Shown: positions 16,322 to 25,266, counted from the stretch's first letter. The stretch is DNA of 64,000 bases from QALR01 sp045124015 (GCA_045124015.1 JBGVLA010000192.1:1-64000), one strand, 5' to 3'. Program-made: numbers and translations. Notes: generated by a model from the sequence alone, not told the origin.

Positions 16322-17872
16322 TCATTTGTTTTCGGTTTCACCGTCAAAAACAGGAGCTTTTGCGGTCGGGGGTGTGCGGAAATAGATGGTCGCCGCTCCC
16401 AGAATGAGATTGGCAAGCCAAGAATTGATACATTCGGAACGAACGCGCCAACGCCAGTTTCTGCCGAGCGTGGAGGGCTCGTTGACTCTTGCGCGGTTGT
16501 CAAGTCCGAGAAAATCCTGCATCTGCAAGATGACGGTATTTGCAGGCGTTGCGAGCGCACCCTTCATGATCTCCCAGTTTTTTCCCTCATCCTTGTGGAG
16601 ACGGAAATATCTCTCGACGTTTTTCACGGTCTTTTCGTCTGCCGAGCCGAGCCAACCGAGGATCGTTTCGTTGTCGTGTGTACCCGTATAGGCTACGCAG
16701 TTTTTCGGGAAATTATGCGGCAAATATTCGCTGTCGGTCATTTTTGCGCCGAACGCAAACTGAATGACCTTCATGCCGGGATATCCCGTTTCGCGGAGAA
16801 GCTCGTATACGCCCTCCGTGAGAAAGCCGAGGTCCTCTGCGATGATATCGAGCTTGCCGAGCTTTTCATGGATGGTTTTGAAGAAATCGATACCGGGGCC
16901 CTTTTCCCAAGCGCCTTTACGGGCGTTCTTTCTGCCGTAGGGAATCGTAAAATACGCTTCAAAGCCACGGAACTGGTCAAAACGGATGACGTCATAAAGC
17001 TTTGAAGCGGCTTTCAGACGTTTGCACCACCAAGCGTAGCCGTCTTCTTTCATCTTATCCCAACGGTAAAGGGGATTGCCCCAAAGCTGACCGTCTGCCG
17101 TGAACGCGTCGGGCGGACAGCCTGCGACCTTGATAGGTCTTCTGTTTTCGTCAAGCTGGAACTGCTCGGGAGATGCCCAAACGTCCGCGCTGTCGGGGGA
17201 AACGTAGATCGGAACGTCTCCGATGATCGAGATTCCCTTTTTGTTGGCGTAAGCTTTCAAAGCGTTCCACTGCTGATAGAAGAAATATTGAAGCATCTTC
17301 CAATACAGAACCTCATCTGCAAGACGCTCCTCTGCTTTTTTCAGCGCCGCGCGCTTGTGGAGCTTCAGATCGTCTTCCCATTTATCGAAGGAAGCGCCGC
17401 CGTTTTCATCCTTGAGCGCCATAAAGAGCGCGTAATCGGTAAGCCATGCGGATTGCTTTTTACAAAATGCTTCAAAATCCTCAGGGATTCTTTCCTTGAA
17501 TCGTGCAAGCGCTTTTTTGAAAAGCGGGAATCTGCCGTTATAGAGCTTGCCGTAATCGATCTCATCGGGATTTTTACCGAAATCGATGGCATCACATTCT
17601 TCTTTTCTCAGATATCCGCTTTGACAAAGCAATTCAAGATCGATGAAATACGGATTTCCTGCAAAGGTGGAGTATGCTTGATACGGAGAGTCGCCGTATC
17701 CCGTCGGACCAAGAGGCAAAATCTGCCAATAGCTTTGTCCTGCCTCCTCCAGAAAATCAACAAAATCAAATGCGGCTTTTCCGAGAGAGCCGATGCCGTA
17801 CGGCGACGGCAAGGAAAAAACGGACATCAGAATACCGCATCTGCGTCTTTCGAGCAATGGAGTTTTTTTCAT
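16322..17872 (-). CDS. malQ: 4-alpha-glucanotransferase (GH77, amylomaltase)
   Basis: 516-residue cytoplasmic enzyme that transfers alpha-1,4-glucan segments during maltodextrin or glycogen use. The N-terminal GILMSVFSLPSPYGIGSLG block, GPTGYGDSPYQAYSTFAGNP, the nucleophile segment VIRFDQFRGFEAYF, the acid-base IIAEDLGFLT and the CVAYTGTHDNETILGW stretch are all canonical GH77 motifs. The ATG at 17872 gives the conserved N-terminus; a TTG four codons up sits too close to the AAGGAAAG site. It is followed after 27 nt by the FTR gene and preceded after 30 nt by an oxidoreductase, so it lies inside a mixed sugar/redox run. Confidence 0.95.
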   Translation of the reverse strand: MKKTPLLERRRCGILMSVFSLPSPYGIGSLGKAAFDFVDFLEEAGQSYWQILPLGPTGYGDSPYQAYSTFAGNPYFIDLELLCQSGYLRKEECDAIDFGKNPDEIDYGKLYNGRFPLFKKALARFKERIPEDFEAFCKKQSAWLTDYALFMALKDENGGASFDKWEDDLKLHKRAALKKAEERLADEVLYWKMLQYFFYQQWNALKAYANKKGISIIGDVPIYVSPDSADVWASPEQFQLDENRRPIKVAGCPPDAFTADGQLWGNPLYRWDKMKEDGYAWWCKRLKAASKLYDVIRFDQFRGFEAYFTIPYGRKNARKGAWEKGPGIDFFKTIHEKLGKLDIIAEDLGFLTEGVYELLRETGYPGMKVIQFAFGAKMTDSEYLPHNFPKNCVAYTGTHDNETILGWLGSADEKTVKNVERYFRLHKDEGKNWEIMKGALATPANTVILQMQDFLGLDNRARVNEPSTLGRNWRWRVRSECINSWLANLILGAATIYFRTPPTAKAPVFDGETENK

Positions 17873-17902
17873 GTATGTAACCAACTTTCCTTGGGTGTAT
17901 AT

Positions 17903-19216
17903 TTATTTTTTGGGATATTCGTTTTTATAGTGATGCTTTTCAAAGAAGCTGTCCACGTCGACAACGGTATCGGTGTGTCTTGCTTCCTCTGCCGCAAAGC
18001 CGATCAGATGATTTGCCACAGAGGTCTGAATATCCGCAATGGAAGAGCCCGTATAGGTTCCGGCAAGATATTCATAAAAATCGCATACGATGCCTGTATC
18101 TCCGCCGCCGTGTCCGCCGACGATGGATTCCTCCGTTGTTTCCTGAACGGGGATCTCCTGCGATCTGCGGGTATCGAAATCATACATATGAATGGTTGTA
18201 TCGGACATATTGGCGTAGATCTCCGCCTTGGTACCGAAGATACGGATATATCTGCCGCCCTTATTGAAGGCGTTCATGGAAAAGCTTGCCGTAGCGCCGC
18301 CCTCAAACTGCATATTGACGACCTGGTGATCGACAACGTCGTTGTTGGCGCGGAATACGCAAAGACCGTAGTCCGTCGTTTTCAAAGCCTCCATCACCTC
18401 TTCGTCGGTGGGCGGGTTGTGCTTGGCGATACCGCGTGTTGCCGCGCTGCGGAACCACTGATTGTTCTTATCGTGATAATATACGTTCAGTGCGTTGTAT
18501 GTGCAGGAATCCGCCACGGGACAGGTTCCGTCCGCACAGCGTACGGGTGCACCCTCGGGTGCGTTCGCTTCTGTAAAATACGTCAATTCTCCAAAGGAAG
18601 ATACCTTTTTGCAGGGCTTATCGATGAGCCACTGAATGATATCAAGGTCATGACAGCTTTTCGCAAGAAGCATCGGTGTCGTTTCCTTTTCGCTATGCCA
18701 ATTTCCTCGGATATAGCTGTGCGTCTGGTGCAGATCGCCGACTGCTTCCACGTGAAGGATCGACATGATCTCACCGATCTTTCCGCTTTCCACGATGGAT
18801 TTCACCTTTTTGAAGAACGGCGTATAGCGAAGAACGTGGCAAACGAGAACGGAAACGCCTCTTTCTCTTGCGAAATTCGCAATATCGGTACATTCCTTTT
18901 CGGTCTGTGCCACAGGCTTTTCCAAAAGCAGATGATAACCAAGCTCGATCGCCTTCATCGCAGGTGCATAGTGCATATCGTCCATTGTGGCAATGACGGC
19001 AATATCCGCCATTTTCGGTCTTGCAAGGATATCCTCCCAAGAGACAAAAAGCGCTTCGTCGGGGAGATTCAAATTTTTCTTGAAATCGTTTCTGCGGTGT
19101 TCATCGGGCTCGGCAACGCCGACGATCTTAAATTTTTCGGGCATTCCGCGCATCGGCTTGGCATATGCCCAGCCACGCGCGCCGCCGCCGATAATAATAA
19201 CGGAAAACTGTTTCAT
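17903..19216 (-). CDS. Gfo/Idh/MocA family oxidoreductase
   Basis: 437 residues. An N-terminal Rossmann NAD(P)-binding domain with IIGGGARGWAYAKPM (residues 6-20) and the conserved LLEKPVAQTEKEC motif (EKP at about 97-99) is followed by a C-terminal alpha/beta substrate domain. A cysteine-containing insert (VRCADGTCPVADSCTY, around 235-250) is not typical of every family member and might bind a metal or stabilise the fold. The start at 19216 has AAAGGAGA upstream. It lies immediately downstream of a sialidase-like gene, so it probably oxidises a sugar released by that or related enzymes. The sugar is not identifiable. Confidence 0.88.
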   Translation of the reverse strand: MKQFSVIIIGGGARGWAYAKPMRGMPEKFKIVGVAEPDEHRRNDFKKNLNLPDEALFVSWEDILARPKMADIAVIATMDDMHYAPAMKAIELGYHLLLEKPVAQTEKECTDIANFARERGVSVLVCHVLRYTPFFKKVKSIVESGKIGEIMSILHVEAVGDLHQTHSYIRGNWHSEKETTPMLLAKSCHDLDIIQWLIDKPCKKVSSFGELTYFTEANAPEGAPVRCADGTCPVADSCTYNALNVYYHDKNNQWFRSAATRGIAKHNPPTDEEVMEALKTTDYGLCVFRANNDVVDHQVVNMQFEGGATASFSMNAFNKGGRYIRIFGTKAEIYANMSDTTIHMYDFDTRRSQEIPVQETTEESIVGGHGGGDTGIVCDFYEYLAGTYTGSSIADIQTSVANHLIGFAAEEARHTDTVVDVDSFFEKHHYKNEYPKK

Positions 19217-19291
19217 GAAAGGTTTCTCCTTTGATATCTTTTTTCTTTCATTATACCGCATATTTTCGGGATTTGTCAACATCGAATCTGT

Positions 19292-20677
19292 TTACAAAAG
19301 GCGAAAATTTCGGATGCGATGGAAAGTGGAATAATTGCTATCGTGAAAATTTGCGGCGCTGTTCATCGCGGTACGGCAAAGGAGGAAAATATCGTCGCCC
19401 TCGATGAAAAAATCGGGATATTGGAAGCCGACGTCCTTTGCGTCTGCCTTGTCGCGGAAGTCGATGAGATCCTTGACAAGCTCCCAATCTTCACAATCCT
19501 TCGATCTCATGAGAGAAAGCAAACGGCGGTCGCTGACCTTACCGCCATCGGTGATGCGGCAGATGACGGTATAATAATATCCGCTCACGTCGTCCTTGCG
19601 GATCATAAATTTCGAGTGATTGCCGGGAAGCGCGATGGCGTGGTCATAAACGAGCGGCGCTTCGGGGTCTTGGGTGTTCACGCGATAAGCGAGGACTCTG
19701 CCGTAATTCGGTTTGGCTCTGCCCATATCGTAACGCATGATGTTATAAAGTCCGCCGTCGGGCAAAACGGCAAGCGTGCCCTCAATGTTGCCCGCGCTTG
19801 GACCGTCTGCCGTACCTTTCCACGTCGGGTCATAGGGTGTCGGCTCAGAGAAGAGCCAATTTTCCGCTTTCAAAGGGTCAGCACCGACGGGGAACGAGCC
19901 GACCATTGCCGCGTGCGTACCGAGCGCCCATGCGCCCCATTCCATCGTAAACCACATACGGCCGTCATATATCATCGGAGGCTGCGGATTTTTATGAACG
20001 CCAGCCTCATTACATTTGCAAGCGCCGCGCAAAAGCACTGTGGGAACGGTAAAGGTCTTGCCGCCGTCATCGGAACGCCCGATGAGCAGGTCGCCGTATT
20101 CCGTGGAGCAGGAGATCATATAAACGCTCTTTTCATAGATGAAAAGTCTGCCCCAAAAGCAGGGATACAGCTCGGAAACGTAATGCCACGTTTTGCCGTC
20201 ATCGTCGGAGCGGAAGATGAGCTCCAAATTTTGCGGCGCATTTCCCTTGAAAACGTCCATGCCTGCCAGCAAAAATCCGTCGGGATGGCGCACGATGGTA
20301 GGAGAACAGAGATAATGTCCCGAAAAGGCGTAGGCATCGTCGTTTGGATGCAGATAGTTGACAACGGCATCACCGACGGCATCGCCCGTTCTCGCAAGAC
20401 GAGTACGGCTGTATGCTTCGCCTGCGCGAACGGTGATGGCGTAATCCGTATCTTCTTCCAAGCCTATGATATCACATTCGTTTTGGTATACGGTCAGCGT
20501 ATTTTTTTCATCCACGCCAACCTTTTGATAGGTTACGGTATACGCTGCCTCGCCTATATCGAGCCATTCAACGTGAACGGCATTTTTCGAGGGTGCAAGA
20601 CGGCAGATATAAAGACCGCCGAAATCGCGGAGCGGAGGATGATAAGGATGGAAGGTCCAAGAAGTAACGGGTTTCAT
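19292..20677 (-). CDS. Sialidase-fold (BNR/Asp-box) protein with N-terminal fibronectin III-like region
   Basis: 461 residues. Residues about 20-95 look like a fibronectin type III or Ig-like domain (VEWLDIGEAAYTVTYQK, EDTDYAITVRAG). From about 110 onward a six-bladed beta-propeller is suggested by Asp-box repeats RSDDDGKTWHYV and RSDDGGKTFTVP and by several YYY/blade strands. No signal peptide is visible, so it may be cytoplasmic. The RIP arginine motif of classical sialidases is not obvious, so true sialidase activity is uncertain; rhamnosidase- or glycoside-related activity is equally possible. It is first in the minus-strand run with a Gfo/Idh/MocA oxidoreductase. Confidence 0.7.
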   Translation of the reverse strand: MKPVTSWTFHPYHPPLRDFGGLYICRLAPSKNAVHVEWLDIGEAAYTVTYQKVGVDEKNTLTVYQNECDIIGLEEDTDYAITVRAGEAYSRTRLARTGDAVGDAVVNYLHPNDDAYAFSGHYLCSPTIVRHPDGFLLAGMDVFKGNAPQNLELIFRSDDDGKTWHYVSELYPCFWGRLFIYEKSVYMISCSTEYGDLLIGRSDDGGKTFTVPTVLLRGACKCNEAGVHKNPQPPMIYDGRMWFTMEWGAWALGTHAAMVGSFPVGADPLKAENWLFSEPTPYDPTWKGTADGPSAGNIEGTLAVLPDGGLYNIMRYDMGRAKPNYGRVLAYRVNTQDPEAPLVYDHAIALPGNHSKFMIRKDDVSGYYYTVICRITDGGKVSDRRLLSLMRSKDCEDWELVKDLIDFRDKADAKDVGFQYPDFFIEGDDIFLLCRTAMNSAANFHDSNYSTFHRIRNFRLL

Positions 20678-20727
20678 GGGTGATCCTTTCTTTTTTATAT
20701 TTTTTCGATTCTTGTTGCGATATTAAC

Positions 20728-20750
20728 TTTTTTCTTGTTACAAGAAAAAA
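20728..20750. repeat. A/T-rich perfect palindrome
   Basis: TTTTTTCTTG (20728-20737), TTA loop, CAAGAAAAAA (20741-20750). Similar in style to palindromes near 212-236 and 28782-28807. Confidence 0.55.
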
Positions 20751-20764
20751 GTGGAGTACCCTAT

Positions 20765-20795
20765 GGAAAGAAAAGGCTTCCCAAGAAGCCTTTTC
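20765..20795 (-). terminator. Terminator of the homoserine dehydrogenase gene
   Basis: 11-bp stem (20770-20780 with 20785-20795), 4-nt loop, with a T-rich tail on the minus strand just after the hom stop codon. Confidence 0.85.
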
Positions 20796-20802
20796 AAAAA
20801 GA

Positions 20803-21948
20803 TCAATACTCAAACCCTGCAAAGAACGCATCCGCATCCTGCGCAAGCATCTGTTTTGCCGCTTCGTGCATTGCGGCAACGGAAATTTCTTTGGTTACGA
20901 TATAATACACGTCTCCGACTTTATCAACGGACGCATAAAAATCAAACGGCATATCCGCAGTGGTACGAATAAAATACGTGCGGCTACACGCATGATTGTC
21001 AACGGGCAAAGCCTCGGATGAGTAAGAAAGCACCGTATCTCCCTCAGCAATGTCGATCATATCCTGCGCAAGTGCAAGCCCCGTCGGGTATTTGCCCGCG
21101 CCTTGTCCATAGAAGGAAAGTCTGCCCACGATATCCCCGAAAAGAGAGATCAGGTTATTATTTTTATTCACGTTCGCTTCGAGAGAGTCCTTCGGAATGA
21201 TGGTCGGTTCCACGAATACGGAAACGCTGTTTGCATTTTTTGTGCCATAACCGAGATAACGAATGGTCTTGCCGAATTTGGCATCGATATATTCCAGATC
21301 CGTCTTTTTGAAATTGCGAAGACTGAACATTTGAATGTCTTCCTCAGCAACCATGGTATGAAATGCAAGATTTGCGGAAAGCGCCGTTTTTCTTGCTACG
21401 TCATTGCCGTCGATATCCGCAGAAGGATCCGCTTCTGCATAACCAAGCTTTTGAGCTTCCGCGAGCGCATCGGCAAATCTGCGGTTATCGCGGATCATCG
21501 CATCGAGGATGAAATTTGTCGTACCGTTCATGATGCCCATGATCTTTGTGATCTGATCGCAACGGACAGCGCGCTTGAGATTATAAAGCCACGGAATACC
21601 GCCGCCTGCGCTGGATGTGAAGCGAAGCGTAACGCCGTTTGCCGCCGCAAGCTCATGAAGCTCCTTATAATAATGACAAATCAGATGCTTATTGGAGCTG
21701 ACCACGTGCTTCCCTGCCGCAAGCGCTTTGGAAACGAACGCATACGAAGCAGAAAGTCCGCCGATGGCTTCCGCCACGATCTCAATCTCATCATCGTTCA
21801 AAATATCATCAAAATTGGTCGTGAGAACATCGCCAAGCTCTGCGTGGGGACGGATATCAAGAACACGTTTGACGTGATAACCTGCTTTTTTTAATACTTC
21901 ATATGCCCCGGAGCCAACAACACCGAAGCCCAAAATTGCCATTTTCAT
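20803..21948 (-). CDS. hom: Homoserine dehydrogenase (short form, no ACT domain)
   Basis: 381 residues; reduces aspartate semialdehyde to homoserine with NAD(P)H. Rossmann motif GFGVVGSG at residues 7-14, SSAGGGIPWL substrate loop, GIMNGTTNFIL signature and the LGYAEADPSADIDGNDVARK block are all present. The usual C-terminal ACT domain for threonine feedback is missing; a separate ACT protein is encoded at 24427. The start at 21948 has AGAGGT 10 nt upstream. It is transcribed divergently from thrC-thrB, so the threonine pathway is split around a 124-nt promoter region. Confidence 0.95.
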   Translation of the reverse strand: MKMAILGFGVVGSGAYEVLKKAGYHVKRVLDIRPHAELGDVLTTNFDDILNDDEIEIVAEAIGGLSASYAFVSKALAAGKHVVSSNKHLICHYYKELHELAAANGVTLRFTSSAGGGIPWLYNLKRAVRCDQITKIMGIMNGTTNFILDAMIRDNRRFADALAEAQKLGYAEADPSADIDGNDVARKTALSANLAFHTMVAEEDIQMFSLRNFKKTDLEYIDAKFGKTIRYLGYGTKNANSVSVFVEPTIIPKDSLEANVNKNNNLISLFGDIVGRLSFYGQGAGKYPTGLALAQDMIDIAEGDTVLSYSSEALPVDNHACSRTYFIRTTADMPFDFYASVDKVGDVYYIVTKEISVAAMHEAAKQMLAQDADAFFAGFEY

Positions 21949-22009
21949 AAAAATATATACCTCTCTTTTGTTGCTTTTGCCAAAAAGTTTGTCTTTCGTG
22001 AAAAAACAC

Positions 22010-22038
22010 TTGCTTTTCTGTGAAAAACAGTGTATCAT
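22010..22038 (+). promoter_or_regulatory. Sigma-A promoter for thrC-thrB-ACT operon
   Basis: TTGCTT (22010-22015), 17 nt, TATCAT (22033-22038), inside the divergent hom/thrC region. Confidence 0.6.
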
Positions 22039-22072
22039 ATTAAAGAAAAAAAATCAAGAGGTATTTTGAAAA

Positions 22073-23539
22073 ATGCAATATTTCAGCACAAGAAACAAAA
22101 ACATCACAAAAAAACCGTCCGAAGCCATCTTGCAAGGCATTGCCGATGACGGCGGATTATATATGCCCGAAAGCTTTGAGGGTGCAAAATTTCCGATGGA
22201 AGCCCTCACGAAGATGACCCCCAAGGAAATTTCCGAAGCCGTTTTGTCTCTCCTTTTCGGACATGACGATATGTTCCGCGAGGAAGGCTCTCTCAAAAAA
22301 GCCGTTGCACTTGCGTATGACGGCAAATTCGACGGCGAGGATTACGCGCCCCTTTCCAAGGTAGGAAACGCGCACGTCATGGAGCTTTATCATGGACCGA
22401 CCTGCGCGTTCAAGGACGTTGCGCTCCAGCTTCTCCCAAGACTCCTTGCAGAAGCGAAAAAAGTGAACAAGGTCAAAGAAAAGATCGTCATCCTCACCGC
22501 GACGAGCGGTGATACGGGAAGCGCGGCACTCAGCGGATTTTCCGACGTGGAAGGTGTCGGCATCGTCGTATTCTATCCGAAAAACGGTATTTCTGCCGTC
22601 CAGGAACGTCAAATGACCTCCTGCAAGGGCAAAAACACCTGCGTATGTGCCATCGAAGGCAATTTTGACGATGCACAAAGCGGCGTGAAGGCGATCTTCA
22701 ATACGATGGAAGTACCCGAAAACGTTCTCCTTTCGAGCGCAAACTCCATCAATATCGGCAGACTTGCCCCCCAAGTCGCGTATTATTTCAAGGCATACGG
22801 CGATCTTCTGAAAAATGGTGAGATCGCGTTTGGCGATAAGGTGAATTTCGTCGTTCCCACAGGCAATTTCGGCGATATCCTCGCAGGATATTTCGCAATG
22901 CAGATGGGGCTTCCCGTCGGAAAGCTCGTTTGTGCCTCCAATAAAAACAGCGTTCTGTACGATTTCTTCGTTACAGGCTGTTACGATAAGAACCGCGATT
23001 TCCACGTTACGAAATCCCCCTCGATGGATATTCTCATCTCCAGCAATCTGGAAAGATTGCTTGCGCTCGTCTGCGGCACGGAGGCTTGCGCGAAATATAT
23101 GAAGGAGCTGAAGGAAACGGGCAAATACACGCTGACAGCAGAGGAGCTCGCGGCTGTCCGCAAGGTCTTTGACGCAGGCTATACCGATGATAAAGCGACC
23201 TTTGAGACCATCAAAAAGGTCTATGACGAGCATGGTTATCTCATGGATACCCATACCGCCGTTGCGTGGAGCGTATACGAAAAAACGCTTGCAAACGACG
23301 AAAACAAGACTGTCGTGCTTTCCACCGCATCCGCGTATAAATTCGCGTCCAGCGTCATGAATGCGCTTGGCGCATCGTACGACGATGATTTTGACGCGCT
23401 CGATAAGCTCTATGCGCTCACGGGTGCGAAGATCCCCACCGCCCTTGACGGCATCCGCGAAAAGGAGATCGTGCATAAAAATACCGTTCAAAAGGACGAT
23501 ATGCCTGCCTTTGTTTTGAACTATATCGGAAAGGAATGA
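22073..23539 (+). CDS. thrC: Threonine synthase
   Basis: 488-residue PLP enzyme converting O-phosphohomoserine to threonine. The N-terminal MQYFSTRNKN and ADDGGLYMPE blocks and the PLP lysine in GPTCAFKDVALQ (Lys114) are typical of the long, class I threonine synthases. ATSGDTGSAAL, the phosphate loop, follows. AGAGGT lies 12 nt before the ATG. It is followed after 4 nt by thrB, so translation is probably coupled. Together with the divergent hom, it completes the path from aspartate semialdehyde to threonine. Confidence 0.97.
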   Translation: MQYFSTRNKNITKKPSEAILQGIADDGGLYMPESFEGAKFPMEALTKMTPKEISEAVLSLLFGHDDMFREEGSLKKAVALAYDGKFDGEDYAPLSKVGNAHVMELYHGPTCAFKDVALQLLPRLLAEAKKVNKVKEKIVILTATSGDTGSAALSGFSDVEGVGIVVFYPKNGISAVQERQMTSCKGKNTCVCAIEGNFDDAQSGVKAIFNTMEVPENVLLSSANSINIGRLAPQVAYYFKAYGDLLKNGEIAFGDKVNFVVPTGNFGDILAGYFAMQMGLPVGKLVCASNKNSVLYDFFVTGCYDKNRDFHVTKSPSMDILISSNLERLLALVCGTEACAKYMKELKETGKYTLTAEELAAVRKVFDAGYTDDKATFETIKKVYDEHGYLMDTHTAVAWSVYEKTLANDENKTVVLSTASAYKFASSVMNALGASYDDDFDALDKLYALTGAKIPTALDGIREKEIVHKNTVQKDDMPAFVLNYIGKE

Positions 23540-23543
23540 GACT

Positions 23544-24440
23544 ATGCAAGCCGTAACCGTTCGTGTGCCTGCGACATCTGCCAACCTCGGCTCTGCGTTT
23601 GACACCGCAGGCATCGCCTTTGACCTTTATAATATTTTTTCCTTTGAAAAAGCCGAAGCCCTCTCCTTTGAGGGCTTTGACCCAAAATTTTGCAACGAAG
23701 ATAACCTCGCTTATATCGCATACAAAGCCGTATGCGAAAAGATCGGCGCTCCCTGCGGCGTGAAGATCACGCAAAACGCGATCGAGGTTCCTGTTTCGCG
23801 CGGACTCGGGTCTTCTGCAACGCTGATCGTTGCGGGGGCTGTCGCAGCGAATCTGCTTCACGATAAACCGCTTTCGGATATGGATATCCTCGCCGTTTGT
23901 ACGGAGATCGAGGGGCATCCCGATAACGTCGCCCCCGCGCTTTTCGGCGGACTTTGTGTGTCTCTCACGGACGACGGCGTGCCGTTTTCCGCTTGTTATA
24001 CCGTTTCCGAGGATATTTGCTTCACGGCGATCTATCCGAATTTTGAGGTCGCCACGCGAGACGCGCGCGCAGTTTTGCCGAAGGAGATCGACCGCCATGA
24101 CGCCATATATAATCTTTCCCGTGCGGCACTCTTGCCCTATGCGTTTGAAAAGGGCGATTTTGCACTGCTCCGCGCCGTAACGCGAGATAAGCTCCACGAG
24201 CCTTACCGCAAACCGCTTTTCCGAAACATTGCGGAGATCGAAGCCGCCGCATACGAATGCGGCGCGGTATCGTTTATCATCAGCGGCGCAGGCTCGACCT
24301 GTCTTTGTATTTCAAAAGAACCCATTGCCGAAAAACTGAACGAAACGATCGCACCGCTTGCAAACGAATGGAAAGCATATGCGCTCTGCGTTGACAGAAA
24401 CGGTGCTGTGATTGAGGAAGATGCGCATGAAAAAGCGTAA
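23544..24440 (+). CDS. thrB: Homoserine kinase
   Basis: 298-residue GHMP-family kinase that phosphorylates homoserine. The N-terminal VTVRVPATSANLGSAFDTAG motif and the ATP-binding PVSRGLGSSATLIVAG loop are characteristic. The C-terminal FIISGAGSTCLCI matches motif 3 of the GHMP family. It begins 4 nt after thrC, with a GGAATGAG-like site at the thrC end. Its last 14 nt overlap the start of an ACT-domain gene. This order suggests coordinated synthesis. Confidence 0.95.
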   Translation: MQAVTVRVPATSANLGSAFDTAGIAFDLYNIFSFEKAEALSFEGFDPKFCNEDNLAYIAYKAVCEKIGAPCGVKITQNAIEVPVSRGLGSSATLIVAGAVAANLLHDKPLSDMDILAVCTEIEGHPDNVAPALFGGLCVSLTDDGVPFSACYTVSEDICFTAIYPNFEVATRDARAVLPKEIDRHDAIYNLSRAALLPYAFEKGDFALLRAVTRDKLHEPYRKPLFRNIAEIEAAAYECGAVSFIISGAGSTCLCISKEPIAEKLNETIAPLANEWKAYALCVDRNGAVIEEDAHEKA

Positions 24441-24867
24441 ATATTTGCTTGTGGATGCCTCCGTCCTGCCCGATTACTTTGAAAAAGTCCTTGAGGCAAA
24501 GGCTCTGCTTTCCAGCGGAAAAGAAACCAATGTCAGTGAAGTCGTCAAGAACGTCGGCATTTCGCGCAGTACGTTTTATAAATACAAGGATTGCGTTTTC
24601 GCACTTGAAGGCGGCATGGAGCATCGAAAAGCCGTAATCTCCTGTATGCTTTCGCATAAAGCAGGTCTTCTCGGCGAGGTCTTGCGTCTGCTTTCGGAGC
24701 ATGGCGCCAATATTTTGACGATCTCTCAGAATATGCCCATTCATGATATCGCACACGTTACGTTTTCCATCGAGCTTTCTCCCGTTCATCCCGATGCAGA
24801 GGATTTCATCCCCCTGCTGAGTGCCATCGACGGCGTTTCGGGTGCAAAGCTGATCTCCATCGAATAA
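24427..24867 (+). CDS. ACT domain protein of the PheB-like (UPF0735) family
   Basis: 146 residues. The N-terminal half (about 1-60) is an HTH-like segment (NVSEVVKNVGISRSTFYKYKD) and the C-terminal half (about 68-145) an ACT amino-acid-binding domain (SHKAGLLGEVLRLLSEHGANILTISQ). Such proteins are found beside threonine or phenylalanine genes. GAGGAAG at 24414-24420 defines the ATG at 24427, inside the end of thrB. Because hom here lacks its ACT domain, this protein is a good candidate for threonine-responsive control, either by DNA binding or by contacting hom. That role is inference. Confidence 0.85.
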   Translation: MKKRKYLLVDASVLPDYFEKVLEAKALLSSGKETNVSEVVKNVGISRSTFYKYKDCVFALEGGMEHRKAVISCMLSHKAGLLGEVLRLLSEHGANILTISQNMPIHDIAHVTFSIELSPVHPDAEDFIPLLSAIDGVSGAKLISIE

Positions 24868-24892
24868 CGACGGCGATCTTCAAACATGATGA

Positions 24893-24927
24893 CCGCAAAG
24901 CTTTTCCTCAAAGCTTTGCGGTTTTTT
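24893..24927 (+). terminator. Terminator of the threonine operon
   Basis: Perfect 12-bp stem (24893-24904 with 24910-24921), 5-nt loop, TTTTTT. Confidence 0.92.
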
Positions 24928-24977
24928 GTATAACATTTCTTTTCCTTTGTAAAATGCGGAGAGGTTTTTGCAAATCA

Positions 24978-25006
24978 TTGACAAAAGGATAAGCCTGTGC
25001 TATAAT
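24978..25006 (+). promoter_or_regulatory. Perfect-consensus sigma-A promoter of the cobalamin operon
   Basis: TTGACA (24978-24983), exactly 17 nt, TATAAT (25001-25006). Transcription should start about 25013, directly before the riboswitch, so control must lie mainly in the leader. Confidence 0.9.
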
Positions 25007-25019
25007 CTTCATAACTGAA

Positions 25020-25150
25020 TACGATGCAAAACGGTTTTATGCCGAAAGGCATGAAAGCAAGGAGGAAAGTTCGGTGAAAATCCGACGCAACAGCCATTGC
25101 CGTCATGTAACCCACAGAGGTTCTGAGTCGGAATGCTCCCCGTTTTGCGA
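25020..25150 (+). promoter_or_regulatory. Cobalamin riboswitch
   Basis: The outer stem pairs GCAAAACGG (25026-25034) with CCGTTTTGC (25140-25148). Within it are the conserved cobalamin-aptamer segments: GGAAAGTTCGGTG, the GTGAAAATCCGA-CGCAACAG core, the GCC-GTCATG region and GAGTCGGAATGC, a typical B12-box ending. The 24868-25354 gap therefore holds terminator, promoter, aptamer and switch terminator, and no gene. Regulated genes are exported DUF4430 proteins and an ECF transporter, which is what a cobalamin-repressed uptake operon would contain. Confidence 0.9.
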
Positions 25151-25225
25151 GGCTTGTGGAAACACACATTTTTGGGCAAATTTGAAAAATGCGGCTTTAT
25201 CTTCCAACATAACAAGGGATAATTG

Positions 25226-25266
25226 CGCTTTTTTGATGAGCTTTCATCAAAAAGGCGTTTTTCTTT
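25226..25266 (+). terminator. Riboswitch expression-platform terminator
   Basis: 14-bp stem with one G-T pair (25226-25239 with 25244-25256), 4-nt loop, followed by TTTTTCTTTT. It lies about 75 nt past the aptamer, so cobalamin binding probably ends transcription here before the first gene at 25355. Confidence 0.85.

Noticed and set aside
17288..19234. A 648-codon plus-strand frame opposite malQ and the oxidoreductase
   Set aside because: Shadow of two conserved minus-strand genes; composition is Cys/Phe/His-rich, as expected for antisense reading.
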